Shown here: positions 7,535 through 15,758 of the stretch, piece by piece
Position numbering within the stretch: position 1 is the first letter of the stretch
Layout: each line of letters starts with the position of its first letter
Assembly: GCF_002091675.1 (NCBI RefSeq)
Contig: NZ_BDAE01000001.1
Location: 248,001 to 312,000, forward strand
Source of the DNA: Pseudomonas luteola NBRC 103146
GTDB lineage: Bacteria > Pseudomonadota > Gammaproteobacteria > Pseudomonadales > Pseudomonadaceae
Length of the DNA: 64,000 nucleotides
Direction: 5' to 3'
Made by a program: the position numbers and the translations under genes
Notes under the pieces: generated by a model
The model's input: the letters and a program-made list of their open reading frames with translations, nothing else
Told to the model about the DNA's origin: nothing
The model's database searches: none

Positions 7535-8137
7535 ATGAATATCCTTGAAACCATCAATGCACGTCGCGCCATCCGTCATTACGATGCTTCTCACCGGATG
7601 ACCGATGACGAGCAGCGCCAACTGCTGAGTCATGTCCTGCTGGCGCCGACGTCGTTCAACCTGCAGCATGTGCGTCTGGTTGCAGTGACAGATCCGGCGC
7701 TGCGTCAGCAGATTCGTGCGGTAGGTTGGGATCAGGCCCAGATTACCGATTCCTCGTTGCTCGTCATCGTGTGTGCCGATGTTGCCAGCTGGGAAAAGAA
7801 TGCCGCTCGTATCTGGAGCGAAGCTCCCCAGGCCGTGCAGGATTTCATGGTGCCCGCCATCGACGCGTACTATCGTGACAAGCCACAGACCCAGCGTGAC
7901 GAGGCCATGCGCAGCACCGGCCTGGTGGCCCAGACGCTGATGCTCGCTGCCAAGGGCATGGGCTACGACAGCTGCCCTATGGTCGGCTTTGATTTCGAGG
8001 CCGTTGGCCAGCTGATCAATCTGCCGGACGACCATGTTGTCAGCCTGATGATTTCCATCGGCAAGGCCGCCGAGCCGGCGCATGCGCGCACTGGCAAGCT
8101 GCCCTACGACGAAGTGGTCATTCGCGACCGCTTCTAA
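7535..8137 (+). CDS. Nitroreductase family protein
   Basis: A 200-residue FMN-dependent NAD(P)H oxidoreductase of the nitroreductase fold. The family's opening (NILETINARRAIRHYDASHRM) with the FMN-phosphate-binding arginines (RRAIR) is present, then LLAPTSFNLQHVRLV (FMN contact) and the GLVAQTLMLAAKGMGYDSCPM helix that ends the FMN site. ATG 7535 follows AAAGGAACG; the frame stays open 33 codons upstream without family sequence. It probably reduces quinones or nitro compounds, with no further hint of substrate. Confidence 0.88.
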   Translation: MNILETINARRAIRHYDASHRMTDDEQRQLLSHVLLAPTSFNLQHVRLVAVTDPALRQQIRAVGWDQAQITDSSLLVIVCADVASWEKNAARIWSEAPQAVQDFMVPAIDAYYRDKPQTQRDEAMRSTGLVAQTLMLAAKGMGYDSCPMVGFDFEAVGQLINLPDDHVVSLMISIGKAAEPAHARTGKLPYDEVVIRDRF

Positions 8138-8149
8138 GCTGTCCGTTGT

Positions 8150-8180
8150 CAGGTGCCTGGTCTTCGAGGTCAGGCGCCTG
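8150..8180 (+). terminator. Hairpin after the nitroreductase gene
   Basis: Ten-base arms CAGGTGCCTG and CAGGCGCCTG pair fully (one G-T pair) around an 11-base loop, starting 13 bases after the stop codon. No T-run follows. Confidence 0.5.
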
Positions 8181-8277
8181 TGATGAGAGCCGCTGCGTTT
8201 AACCCATCCTGTGTATGAAAGTCGGATAGCCATCCGCCTCTTCAGCAAGACATCCTTCGCCACACCAACCGATGATC

Positions 8278-8310
8278 GGTTGCAACCTCCCGCTGCGATT
8301 ACCGGACTAA
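8278..8310 (+). promoter_or_regulatory. Shared palindromic element upstream of small acidic protein 1
   Basis: The perfect palindrome GGTTGCAACC (8278-8287) is followed by GGACTAA (8304-8310), 26 bases from start to start. The same two blocks stand 25 bases apart before the paralogous gene at 10268. The spacing suits -35 and -10 promoter parts or an operator plus promoter. No sigma factor can be named with confidence. Confidence 0.5.
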
Positions 8311-8352
8311 GCTAAAACAGCATTCATCGGTATTTCCTGGGAGGGACTCAAG

Positions 8353-8544
8353 ATGATTACCGGTATTCCTGCACACACCTGCCGCCTGGCCAACTACAGC
8401 ACCCTGCTTGCTGCCAATGAGCTCTGGTGCGCGGATCAGGCTCCTCTTAATGACCTGGACGAAGCCGATGGCGAGCTGGAGGATCTCGATCCCGAGACTC
8501 GCAGCCTGCCGGTAGAAGATCGCAAGAAGTTAATGGACGAATGA
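8353..8544 (+). CDS. Small acidic protein of unknown function, copy 1
   Basis: A 63-residue protein with a good ribosome site (GGGAGGGACTCAAG before ATG). The N-terminal 25 residues are neutral. From Cys26 the chain becomes strongly acidic: CADQAPLNDLDEAD, then ELEDLDPETR. The protein encoded at 10268-10492 has the same 14-residue block unchanged and the same DPETR motif, while 8 of those 14 codons differ silently. This shows selection on the protein and argues strongly that both are real genes. No signal peptide or membrane segment is obvious. Function unknown; regulators or binding partners of basic proteins are possible. Confidence 0.75.
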   Translation: MITGIPAHTCRLANYSTLLAANELWCADQAPLNDLDEADGELEDLDPETRSLPVEDRKKLMDE

Positions 8545-8898
8545 TTTACCGCCCCTCTGGCGTCCTGCCACGGGTGTCAATCGACTAACGGTCACGTTCT
8601 TCATGAGCTGTACGTGACCCTACAGTTGACCTCATAACCCCTCGCAACACACTATCCCGTCCTCCGGTGCGAAGCCTTCTCTTCGTATAGCCCATTAAAA
8701 CTATAAGGACGTCCCCATGTATCTCTTTGCGCCTTGCCTGTTTGCTCCGTCCTGTATGACGCACGAGTAACCCGCCACCCCTGCGCCTGTTTCACACCTT
8801 CCCGTCTGCTTTCCCTCCTACCTGCAGTATGAGCATGCCGACGGGCGGATTTTTGAGCCACTTCTGACGGCTCGCCTCCTGTTATCAGTACCCAAGCC
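8545..8898 (+). other. Leader region of the MHS transporter gene, about 354 bp
   Basis: Holds a 17-codon ORF with a strong ribosome site (8717-8770) and a weak inverted repeat (CCCGTC ... GACGGG) followed by TTTTT shortly before the transporter gene. No other gene is seen. Confidence 0.4.
8717..8770 (+). CDS. Possible 17-residue leader peptide
   Basis: ATG 8717 stands seven bases after AAGGA and encodes MYLFAPCLFAPSCMTHE. The peptide repeats LFAP and has two cysteines. Its ribosome site is better than that of the transporter 130 bp downstream, which suggests an attenuation or upstream-ORF control. No homologue is known to me, so this remains a suggestion. Confidence 0.35.
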   Translation: MYLFAPCLFAPSCMTHE

Positions 8899-10203
8899 AT
8901 GACCGCAATGACCCATGCAACCGACGCATCGCCCCCGGGGCGCTCCGATTCACAGGCCCGCAAGGCCGCCCTTGGCAGTTTTGTCGGGGCGGTTGTGGAC
9001 TGGTACGACTTTCTGCTCTACGGCATCGTGGCGGCGCTGATTTTCAACAAGGAATTCTTTCCCAACGTAAGCCCGGCCATGGGGACATTGGCTGCTTTTG
9101 CCACGTTTGGCGTGGGCTTTCTGTTCCGTCCCCTGGGTGGTTTTATATTCGGTCACTACGGCGACAAACTTGGCCGCAAACGCATGCTGGTGCTGACGGT
9201 CATGCTCATGGGCATTTCGACCGCCCTGATTGGCCTGTTACCGACTTATGCGAGCATTGGCTGGTGGGCACCTGTGCTGTTGGTTATTTTGCGTGCCATC
9301 CAGGGGTTTGCCGTAGGCGGCGAGTGGGGCGGCGCGGCCCTGATGGCCGTGGAGAGTGCACCGCCGCTCCGGCGTGCCTTCTACAGTAGCGGCGTGCAGG
9401 TAGGCTTTGGCGTAGGGTTGATCCTGGCCACGGGCAGCGTATCGCTACTTGATCGTTTTTTGAGCGACGAAGCCTTTCACAGCTGGGGCTGGCGCCTGCC
9501 ATTTCTGTTTAGCATCGTGCTTGTGCTGATTGCCTTATGGGTGCGCTCCAGCATGGAAGAATCCCGCGAGTTCGTGCGTGAAGTCAGACAGGCTCACAAG
9601 GCCGTCAAGCTACCCATCGTGGAAGCGCTACGTCGCCATCCACGCGCGTTCCTCCTGATCATCGCGTTGCGTATGGCCGAATTGTTCACCATGTACATCG
9701 TGACGACCTTTGCGCTCAGTTATTCGACTGCCAACCTGGGCCTTTCCCGCGAGCTGTTCCTGAATATCGGCCTGCTGGTGGGTGCCATCAGCTGCGTAAC
9801 CATTCCCTGCTTCGCCTGGCTGGCGGACCGCTATGGGCTGCGCCGTATCTACCTGATCGGCGCCACGATTGGTGTGCTCTCGGCTGTGCCCTTCTTCCTG
9901 GCCCTGGAAGCGCGCTCGATTGGCTGGATCGTGTTCTTTGCCGTCATGCTTGCCAACATGGCTCATGACATGATCGTCAGCGTGCAACAGCCGCTGTTCA
10001 CGGAAGCCTTTGGCACCGAGTATCGCTACAGCGGGGCCGGTGTCGGTTATCAGGTTGCCAGCGTGGTGGGCGGCGGCTTTACACCGTTCATTGCCGCCTC
10101 GCTGGTCAGTGTCAACAACGGGTCCTGGCATCTGGTCGCGGCGTATCTGGCCGGCGGCTGCCTCGTGTCCTTACTCGTAGCGGCACGGATGCGCCATCGG
10201 TAA
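8899..10203 (+). CDS. MHS family MFS transporter
   Basis: A 434-residue metabolite:H+ symporter. The MHS subfamily (shikimate, citrate, ketoglutarate, proline/betaine) is recognised by GAVVDWYDFLLYGIVAALIF in helix 1, FLFRPLGGFIFGHYGDKLGRKRMLV in loop 2-3, and RAIQGFAVGGEWGGAALMAVE in helix 4. The substrate is probably an organic acid or zwitterion but cannot be fixed. No good ribosome site precedes ATG 8899; ATG 8908 is an alternative. The gene is framed by the two small acidic protein genes, one on each side in the same direction. Confidence 0.87.
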   Translation: MTAMTHATDASPPGRSDSQARKAALGSFVGAVVDWYDFLLYGIVAALIFNKEFFPNVSPAMGTLAAFATFGVGFLFRPLGGFIFGHYGDKLGRKRMLVLTVMLMGISTALIGLLPTYASIGWWAPVLLVILRAIQGFAVGGEWGGAALMAVESAPPLRRAFYSSGVQVGFGVGLILATGSVSLLDRFLSDEAFHSWGWRLPFLFSIVLVLIALWVRSSMEESREFVREVRQAHKAVKLPIVEALRRHPRAFLLIIALRMAELFTMYIVTTFALSYSTANLGLSRELFLNIGLLVGAISCVTIPCFAWLADRYGLRRIYLIGATIGVLSAVPFFLALEARSIGWIVFFAVMLANMAHDMIVSVQQPLFTEAFGTEYRYSGAGVGYQVASVVGGGFTPFIAASLVSVNNGSWHLVAAYLAGGCLVSLLVAARMRHR

Positions 10204-10205
10204 GC

Positions 10206-10237
10206 GGTTGCAACCTATCCTAGGATGGCTGGACTAA
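10206..10237 (+). promoter_or_regulatory. Shared palindromic element upstream of small acidic protein 2
   Basis: GGTTGCAACC (10206-10215) and GGACTAA (10231-10237) repeat the arrangement found at 8278-8310. It begins two bases after the transporter stop, so the second small gene most likely has its own promoter. Confidence 0.5.
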
Positions 10238-10267
10238 ACAAGAGAGTCCAGCCATGAGGATATTCCG

Positions 10268-10492
10268 ATGCTGACGTACCCGAACCTTTCAGCGTTCGCG
10301 CCTTATCCGGCCGTTATAGGCCTCGTTTGTGCTGATCAGGCGCCTTTGAACGATCTTGACGAAGCCGATAGTGAGCTGGAAAGCGAACTCGATCCCGAGA
10401 CCCGCCCGGAAGACCTGCCTGAAGAAGCGCGCGAAAACCTGGAAGAGCCAGCCAAGATTCCTGGCCCGATTCCGGACCCCGGCCCGCTGTAG
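10268..10492 (+). CDS. Small acidic protein of unknown function, copy 2
   Basis: A 74-residue paralogue of the protein at 8353-8544. The shared block CADQAPLNDLDEAD starts at Cys21 and continues as a glutamate-rich stretch to LDPETR. Unlike copy 1 it ends in a proline-rich tail (IPGPIPDPGPL). The N-terminal 20 residues differ from copy 1 but are again uncharged, hinting at two functional parts joined at the cysteine. It converges on the methyltransferase gene, with six bases between stops. Confidence 0.75.
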   Translation: MLTYPNLSAFAPYPAVIGLVCADQAPLNDLDEADSELESELDPETRPEDLPEEARENLEEPAKIPGPIPDPGPL

Positions 10493-10498
10493 GAAAAC

Positions 10499-11179
10499 CT
10501 AACCGACAGCGAGGCTCAGTGTGGCCTCGTCCCGATGAAAATGCAGGAATGACCCTTTATAGGCTTCGCCGGTACTCAGTACACAGTCTGCTCGCGTACT
10601 CCGATACGAGTATTCCAGCTCCTCCATCTCACGGCAGAAGCTGGAACGCTGGCGGCGGTCCGGGTCGACAATGATGATGTCCACTTCATCTGCCGAGTGC
10701 CGGTCAATGAAGTCGGCCAGGATGGCAGGCTGGTCGCGCTCGTAGATCAGGTCACTGCCGATGATGAGATCGAACTGGCCCAGGTCCAGGTCGGTTCTGC
10801 CCCAATCTGCCGCCTGGTATTTGATCGGCCCCAGGTTGTTGAGCCGCAGATTCTCGTTCAGAAAGGTCGGGATCAACGGGTGGTAGTCACTCACCGTCAT
10901 GTTGCCGCCCCGGCTATGCACCACAAGGCTGGCCAAGGCAAGACCTGCCCCCAACTCCAGGATACGTTTGCCCTTGAGATCAATGGTCTGCATGGCCGTA
11001 GCCAGTACATAGCTTGAAGGCCAGACCTGACCAAACAGCGGCCAGCTTTCGGGCGAGATGCCCAGCAGCTCCGCTTCGCCATTGGGGTCATAGTACTGCT
11101 GATGGTCTTTCAGGGACTGGATGTGAAAATCCACATCACCAACGGTGACGGTTTGATATTTGATTCGATAACCGGACAT
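10499..11179 (-). CDS. Class I SAM-dependent methyltransferase (METTL21/FAM86-like)
   Basis: A 226-residue methyltransferase. SAM-binding motif I is LELGAGLALASL (from residue 74), with an acidic post-motif at VSDYHPLI and a DLIIGSDLIYERDQ motif near the active site. WPLFGQVWPSSYVLA before motif I is typical of the methyltransferase-16 (lysine methyltransferase) group, so a protein lysine is the likely target, though the substrate is unknown. Start ATG 11179 lacks a strong ribosome site. Transcribed alone, convergent with small acidic protein 2. Confidence 0.8.
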   Translation of the reverse strand: MSGYRIKYQTVTVGDVDFHIQSLKDHQQYYDPNGEAELLGISPESWPLFGQVWPSSYVLATAMQTIDLKGKRILELGAGLALASLVVHSRGGNMTVSDYHPLIPTFLNENLRLNNLGPIKYQAADWGRTDLDLGQFDLIIGSDLIYERDQPAILADFIDRHSADEVDIIIVDPDRRQRSSFCREMEELEYSYRSTRADCVLSTGEAYKGSFLHFHRDEATLSLAVG

Positions 11180-11323
11180 GCTGATCCATTAGGTTGGATG
11201 ATGTTGGCGTCAAGACAGGGCTTGATCGAACAGGCACCACTCTGAAAGAGCAGCAGTACAGGACGAAGGGCTTGCCATTGAGGCGATAGCGGCGAACAGC
11301 CGACTTTAAAAAACGCAGGCAAT

Positions 11324-11351
11324 AAAAAAGCCCCGCTAGGCGGGGCTTTTT
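11324..11351 (-). terminator. Intrinsic terminator of the cold-shock gene
   Basis: An 8-bp stem (AGCCCCGC with GCGGGGCT) and three-base loop with A-runs and T-runs on both sides, so it can act in both directions. It stands 12 bases after the csp stop. Confidence 0.9.
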
Positions 11352-11363
11352 GGATCAGGCGTC

Positions 11364-11573
11364 TTAGACGACTTGAACCTGATCAGCCTGCATGCCTTTC
11401 TGGCCCTTGACGGCCACGAAAGAAACGCGCTGACCTTCGCTCAGGCTCTTGAAGCCGGCGCTTTCGATCGAACGGTAATGAACGAACAGGTCAGGACCGC
11501 TCTCAGGCGTGATGAAGCCGAAACCTTTCTCATCGTTGAACCACTTGACGGTACCCGTTTGGCGAGTAGACAT
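11364..11573 (-). CDS. Cold-shock domain protein (CspA family)
   Basis: A 69-residue single-stranded nucleic-acid-binding protein, made of one five-strand cold-shock barrel. RNP1 (KGFGFIT) and RNP2 (DLFVHY) are both present; the second RNP ends VHYRSIE where many relatives have VHFSAI. ATG 11573 starts at [12 protein letters not shown], the family start; the frame extends upstream without homology. About 280 bp of AT-rich leader precede the gene, as usual for cold-shock mRNAs. It probably melts mRNA structure or acts as an antiterminator. Confidence 0.93.
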   Translation of the reverse strand: MSTRQTGTVKWFNDEKGFGFITPESGPDLFVHYRSIESAGFKSLSEGQRVSFVAVKGQKGMQADQVQVV

Positions 11574-11857
11574 GATGTATCTCCAAGGTAAAAGTAAGAC
11601 TGCGGCGCTGAACCGTTCAGGCCGAGACTGAGATGCGAAAGTAAAACGAGCCAAGGAGATGAAACGTGAAGCAGTACATCAAGCCAGGGTATCGAAGTGA
11701 CAATTGCAGAGCAGTGACGTCACCATACGCGCTTTTGAGCCGTTGTATACCTTTATTTTCCAGCAAGCAGCGGCAGTAGGCACAATTCTCTTATTTATCA
11801 ACGCTCTGCCTGTTTAATTATTTTTGTACTCCTCACCTTCTATTACCGGGCCCTCGT

Positions 11858-12409
11858 TCAGAGTTCAACCGTTACCTGTGTAATGCCATAGCCAAGCCGT
11901 TCTGCAAACTCTTCAAGAAAGGTGGGCTGAAAGACGGCTTTTGCCCAGCCGTTGAAAATAAAGCCCAGATTAGAAAAGCCACAGGGCTGCAGGAACAGGA
12001 ACCCGTTGATGTCATCTTCGTGTCCACATTCGGGGCAGCGGAAATTGTCGGTATGGCCGGGCATCCAGTCTTCCAGGCTGTCGAACAGCGCCTCGCCGAT
12101 CTCCCGGCGGCACTCAGGGCAACCCGCCTCTTCCTTGAATCCCTTGTCCGGTGTAAAGATGCAGCGGCGAGTGATGATTTCCAGTCCGTTGACAGGATGA
12201 CCGAACGGCAGGCGTTCAGGGTATCTGACCACCCGTTCGGCGCCTGGAGCAATGCCATAGGCCATGCCCCGCGAGCCGCGGCCGCAGGTCGTTACCTGTT
12301 CCTGCACGATGTCCCTGCGTATCAGCCAGCGCAGCGCGCTCAATGCCTTGGCTTCATGGCCTGGCAGGGTGGAAATGGATGGAACGAGGATAAGCTGGTT
12401 ATCGTACAT
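11858..12409 (-). CDS. Conserved hypothetical zinc-ribbon protein
   Basis: A 183-residue protein with two CxxC pairs that look like one zinc ribbon: CPEC in EEAGCPECRREIGE and CPEC in NFRCPECGHEDD, about 26 residues apart. The rest has no familiar motif and no membrane segment. I recall similar proteins in Pseudomonas only as hypothetical. It stands alone between the csp and dps genes, same direction. Confidence 0.65.
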   Translation of the reverse strand: MYDNQLILVPSISTLPGHEAKALSALRWLIRRDIVQEQVTTCGRGSRGMAYGIAPGAERVVRYPERLPFGHPVNGLEIITRRCIFTPDKGFKEEAGCPECRREIGEALFDSLEDWMPGHTDNFRCPECGHEDDINGFLFLQPCGFSNLGFIFNGWAKAVFQPTFLEEFAERLGYGITQVTVEL

Positions 12410-12590
12410 ACGTGCGGTCTGTGTAGGGGCTGGGAGGACGCGGCCTGAACAGGGTTACATTCACGTTCGGGTCTTAAAACAACAAACCGTTATTTTCGCT
12501 CAGATCGACCCGTTGTACAGGGAATGTTATGTATGCGCCGAGGCAGAGGGAGTTATGGCAGCTGGCAGAGCGAACATAAGCGACAGGCAT

Positions 12591-12622
12591 AAAAAATCCG
12601 GAACCCCGCAGGATTCCGGATT
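12591..12622 (-). terminator. Intrinsic terminator of dps
   Basis: On the minus strand a 9-bp stem (AATCCGGAA with TTCCGGATT) and ten-base loop is followed by six T. It lies about 60 bases after the dps stop. Confidence 0.85.
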
Positions 12623-12683
12623 GATCGGATTCGGCTGTATTTAGGCGTCTCTACAAAAGAGAGCCAAAGCCTACCAATAATAC

Positions 12684-13214
12684 TTACTTACCGACAGTTT
12701 TGCCCAGGAACCAGGCGCGCTCTTCAGCTTGGTCGATCCACTCTTCCAGCAGGCTGGTGGTCGCCACATCGTTACCATCACTGGTCAGGGTGTGGGTAGT
12801 GCGCATGAACGCAGCCAGCGCCTGGTTATCGGCATGCAGCTCTTCCAGCATCTGCTCAGCGGTCAGGTCTTCAGCTTCGCTGCTGGCCAGACGCTTTTGC
12901 TGCACCATCTGCTCCAAGGAGCGAATGGTGGGCTGACCGATCTTGCGTGCACGTTCGGCCATGGGGTCAGTCATGGCGAACAATTGGGTTGCCTGCTCTT
13001 CCAGCAACAAGTGATAGTCGCGGAAGTGTGTACCATGCATGTGCCAGTGGTAATTCTTGGTCTTGATGTACAGGGCGAAGACATCCGACAACAGTACGCT
13101 CAGTGCCTTGCCAATTTCACCCTGTTGGGTCAGGGTAGCGTCCTGACCGGTGGACGCGCGGGCATTGATGCTTTCAACGGATTTCAGTTCTTGCTTGGCA
13201 TTTGCAGTAGCCAT
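12684..13214 (-). CDS. dps: Dps/ferritin-like DNA-protection protein
   Basis: A 176-residue four-helix iron-storage and DNA-binding protein that forms a dodecamer and oxidises Fe(II) with peroxide. The ferroxidase ligands are in KTKNYHWHMHG (His), HFRDYHLLLEEQA (Asp, Glu) and the DPMAERARKIG helix; the C-terminal EEWIDQAEERAWFLG helix is also typical. The lysine-containing N-terminal tail (MATANAKQELKSVESINAR) may bind DNA. ATG 13214 follows AGAGGT; the open frame continues 19 codons further. Probably induced in stationary phase or by oxidants, though no operator was recognised. Confidence 0.93.
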   Translation of the reverse strand: MATANAKQELKSVESINARASTGQDATLTQQGEIGKALSVLLSDVFALYIKTKNYHWHMHGTHFRDYHLLLEEQATQLFAMTDPMAERARKIGQPTIRSLEQMVQQKRLASSEAEDLTAEQMLEELHADNQALAAFMRTTHTLTSDGNDVATTSLLEEWIDQAEERAWFLGKTVGK

Positions 13215-13545
13215 ATCTAGACCTCTCTGTTGAATATCGAAAAAGACCGTTAGGGATAAACGGTCATACAAAACCGATATTCAATTGACCCCAGAAACCC
13301 TCAATTTGCTCATGGCTTTTTTCCATCAGGCTGATTACCGGTCGTTTTGGCCTTGAAGTGTGAACAAAGCGGCAAGCCTGAAAATAGGGGTGAACGTTCC
13401 CTGCAAGGGGTAGGTCAAGGGGCGCGCTTTAGGTGTGTGAATCGATGGGAAAGGCCAAAGGCCAGGGCGCTTGCGTTGGCGCCTTATGGGTATCGCTTCG
13501 CTCAACCCATCGCGCTTAACCTTTCTCATCGTTCCACAAGCAAAC
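13215..13545. other. Gene-free region between dps and rep, about 331 bp
   Basis: Contains the dps promoter area and one REP-like repeat at 13486-13511. The short ORFs here show no family character. Confidence 0.5.
13486..13511 (-). repeat. REP-like palindromic repeat, copy 2
   Basis: On the minus strand it reads GATGGGTTGA, GCGAA, GCGATACCCAT. This is the cleanest copy, with outer arms ATGGGT and ACCCAT pairing. It lies in the rep-dps intergenic space. Confidence 0.6.
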
Positions 13546-15555
13546 CTACCGCTTGAGCATAGCCCGCATCGCGGCCAGCGCATCATTGCCCCGTGCCGCC
13601 TTGACCTCTACCGGCGCATCCTCCTGGCCCTCCCACTCCAGATCCTCCGGTGGCAGCTCATCCAGGAAGCGACTTGGCGTGCAATCGATCACCTCGCCGT
13701 ACTGCTTGCGCTTGGCGGCAAAGGTGAAGGCCAGCGTCTGGCGAGCGCGGGTAATGCCCACATAGGCCAGACGGCGCTCTTCCTCCACGCTGTCCGTCTC
13801 GATGCTGGAGCGGTGCGGAAGGATTTCCTCTTCCATGCCCATGATGAACACGTAGGGAAACTCCAGACCCTTGGAGGCGTGCAGCGTCATCATCTGCACA
13901 CCATCGGCGCCTTCCTCTTCCTCCTGCTGGCGTTCAAGCATGTCCCGCAGGACGAGCTTGGCAATGGCCTCTTCAATGGTCATGTCGCCGTCTTCGTCCT
14001 TTTCGAGCGTGTTCTTCAGCGCGTCGATCAGGAACCAGACGTTGCCCATGCGGAATTCGGCCACCTTATCGCTGGAGGCGTTCTGACGAATCCAGTTCTC
14101 GTAGTCGATGTCCATGACCATGCTGCGTAGCGCCATGATCGGGTCATTCTGGGCGCACTGCTGGCGCACGCCATCGATAAAGCGCTTGAAGCGGGCAAGG
14201 CGCTCGGTGTAGCGCGCGTCCAGGTGCTCGGACAGCCCCATCTCGTCGGCTGCGGCATACATGGAAATCTGCCGCTGCGTGGCGTAGTTGCCGAGCTTTT
14301 CAAGCGTTGTCGAGCCGATCTCGCGGCGCGGTACATTGATCACGCGCAAAAAGGCGTTGTCATCGTCCGGGTTTACCAGCAGGCGGAAATAGGACATCAG
14401 GTCCTTTACCTCCTGACGGGAGAAGAAGCTCGTGCCGCCCGACAGCCGATACGGAATCTGATGGTGCTGGAGCTTGAGCTCCATCAGCTTGGCTTGGTGG
14501 TTGCCCCGGTAAAGGATGGCAAAGTCCGAGTATGGGCGTTGCGTCTTCAGGTGCAGGGTAAGGATTTCCAGCGCGATGCGCTCGGCCTCGGCATCCTCGT
14601 TGCGGCAGCGGATCACGCGGATCGGATCGCCATGACCCATCTCGCTCCACAGCTGCTTTTCGAATACGTGCGGGTTGTTAGCGATCAGGATATTTGCGCA
14701 CTTGAGAATACGGCTGGTGGAGCGATAGTTCTGCTCCAGCATCACGACCTTGAGCGAAGGAAAGTCATCCTTGAGCTGCATGAGGTTTTCCGGCCGTGCC
14801 CCACGCCACGCATAAATGGACTGGTCATCATCGCCCACCACAGTGAACTGCGCGCGATCCTGCACCAGGAGCTTGACCAGCAGGTACTGGCTCGCGTTGG
14901 TGTCCTGGTATTCGTCCACCAGCATGTAACGGATGCGGTTGCGCCACTTTTCCAGCACGTCTGGGTTGTCCTGGAAGAGCTTGACCGGCAGCAGGATCAG
15001 GTCGTCAAAGTCTACAGCGTTATAGGCCTTGAGCGTGCGCTGATAATGCAGGTACACCACGGCGGCCGTCTGCTCCTTGGGCGTACGGGCCTTGGCCAGC
15101 GCTTCCTCAGGCAGCACGAGGTCATTCTTCCAGTTGCCGATGTAGTTCTTGATCTCATCGGCGCCGTCGTCTCCGGAATACTCCTTCTGCATGATGTCCG
15201 TGAGCAGCGCCTTGATGTCGCCCTCATCGAAGATGGAGAAGCCCGGCTTGTACCCCAGCTTGGCGTACTCCTTGCGGATAATGTTCAGGCCCAGGTTGTG
15301 GAAGGTCGACACGGTCAGACCCTTGCCTTCCCCGCCACGCAACAGGCTGCTGACCCGCTCCTTCATCTCCCGCGCGGCCTTGTTGGTAAAGGTCACGGCA
15401 CAAATGTACTGGGCGCGGATACCGCACTGCTGGATCAGGTAGGCAATCTTACGGGTGATCACGCTGGTCTTGCCGGAACCGGCACCGGCCAGCACCAGGA
15501 GCGGCCCGCTGATGTAATTTACGGCTTCCTGTTGACGAGGATTCAATCGGGACAT
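13546..15555 (-). CDS. rep: ATP-dependent DNA helicase Rep
   Basis: A 669-residue superfamily 1 (UvrD/Rep) 3'-to-5' helicase that removes proteins ahead of the replication fork and aids restart. Walker A is AGAGSGKTSV (residues 23-32), motif II is VDEYQDTN, motif III is GDDDQSIYAWRGA, and later motifs include LEQNYRSTSRIL and MTLHASKGLEFPYVF. Length and the opening MSRLNPRQQEAVNYI match Rep rather than UvrD. Transcribed alone. Confidence 0.95.
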   Translation of the reverse strand: MSRLNPRQQEAVNYISGPLLVLAGAGSGKTSVITRKIAYLIQQCGIRAQYICAVTFTNKAAREMKERVSSLLRGGEGKGLTVSTFHNLGLNIIRKEYAKLGYKPGFSIFDEGDIKALLTDIMQKEYSGDDGADEIKNYIGNWKNDLVLPEEALAKARTPKEQTAAVVYLHYQRTLKAYNAVDFDDLILLPVKLFQDNPDVLEKWRNRIRYMLVDEYQDTNASQYLLVKLLVQDRAQFTVVGDDDQSIYAWRGARPENLMQLKDDFPSLKVVMLEQNYRSTSRILKCANILIANNPHVFEKQLWSEMGHGDPIRVIRCRNEDAEAERIALEILTLHLKTQRPYSDFAILYRGNHQAKLMELKLQHHQIPYRLSGGTSFFSRQEVKDLMSYFRLLVNPDDDNAFLRVINVPRREIGSTTLEKLGNYATQRQISMYAAADEMGLSEHLDARYTERLARFKRFIDGVRQQCAQNDPIMALRSMVMDIDYENWIRQNASSDKVAEFRMGNVWFLIDALKNTLEKDEDGDMTIEEAIAKLVLRDMLERQQEEEEGADGVQMMTLHASKGLEFPYVFIMGMEEEILPHRSSIETDSVEEERRLAYVGITRARQTLAFTFAAKRKQYGEVIDCTPSRFLDELPPEDLEWEGQEDAPVEVKAARGNDALAAMRAMLKR

Positions 15556-15758
15556 GGAGACATCGAGGGCTGGTGGAACAGGCGGCGCATTCTACCAGCG
15601 GTGATGGCACGATAGGGCACCGGTTGGCTGACGGTAGTCATATAGCGCCGCAGCCTGGATCGGAGCACCTGACCCGTAGGCAAGGCGATACCCATCAAGG
15701 GGGAAGGCATCCGGCACGGCCGTACCAAGCGCCTCCTTCCAATCACGCCTGCACTCTA

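Noticed and set aside
14224-15615. 463-codon open frame on the plus strand
   Set aside because: Lies fully opposite rep, which has all helicase motifs. The antisense frame shows no family pattern and results from GC-rich codon bias.
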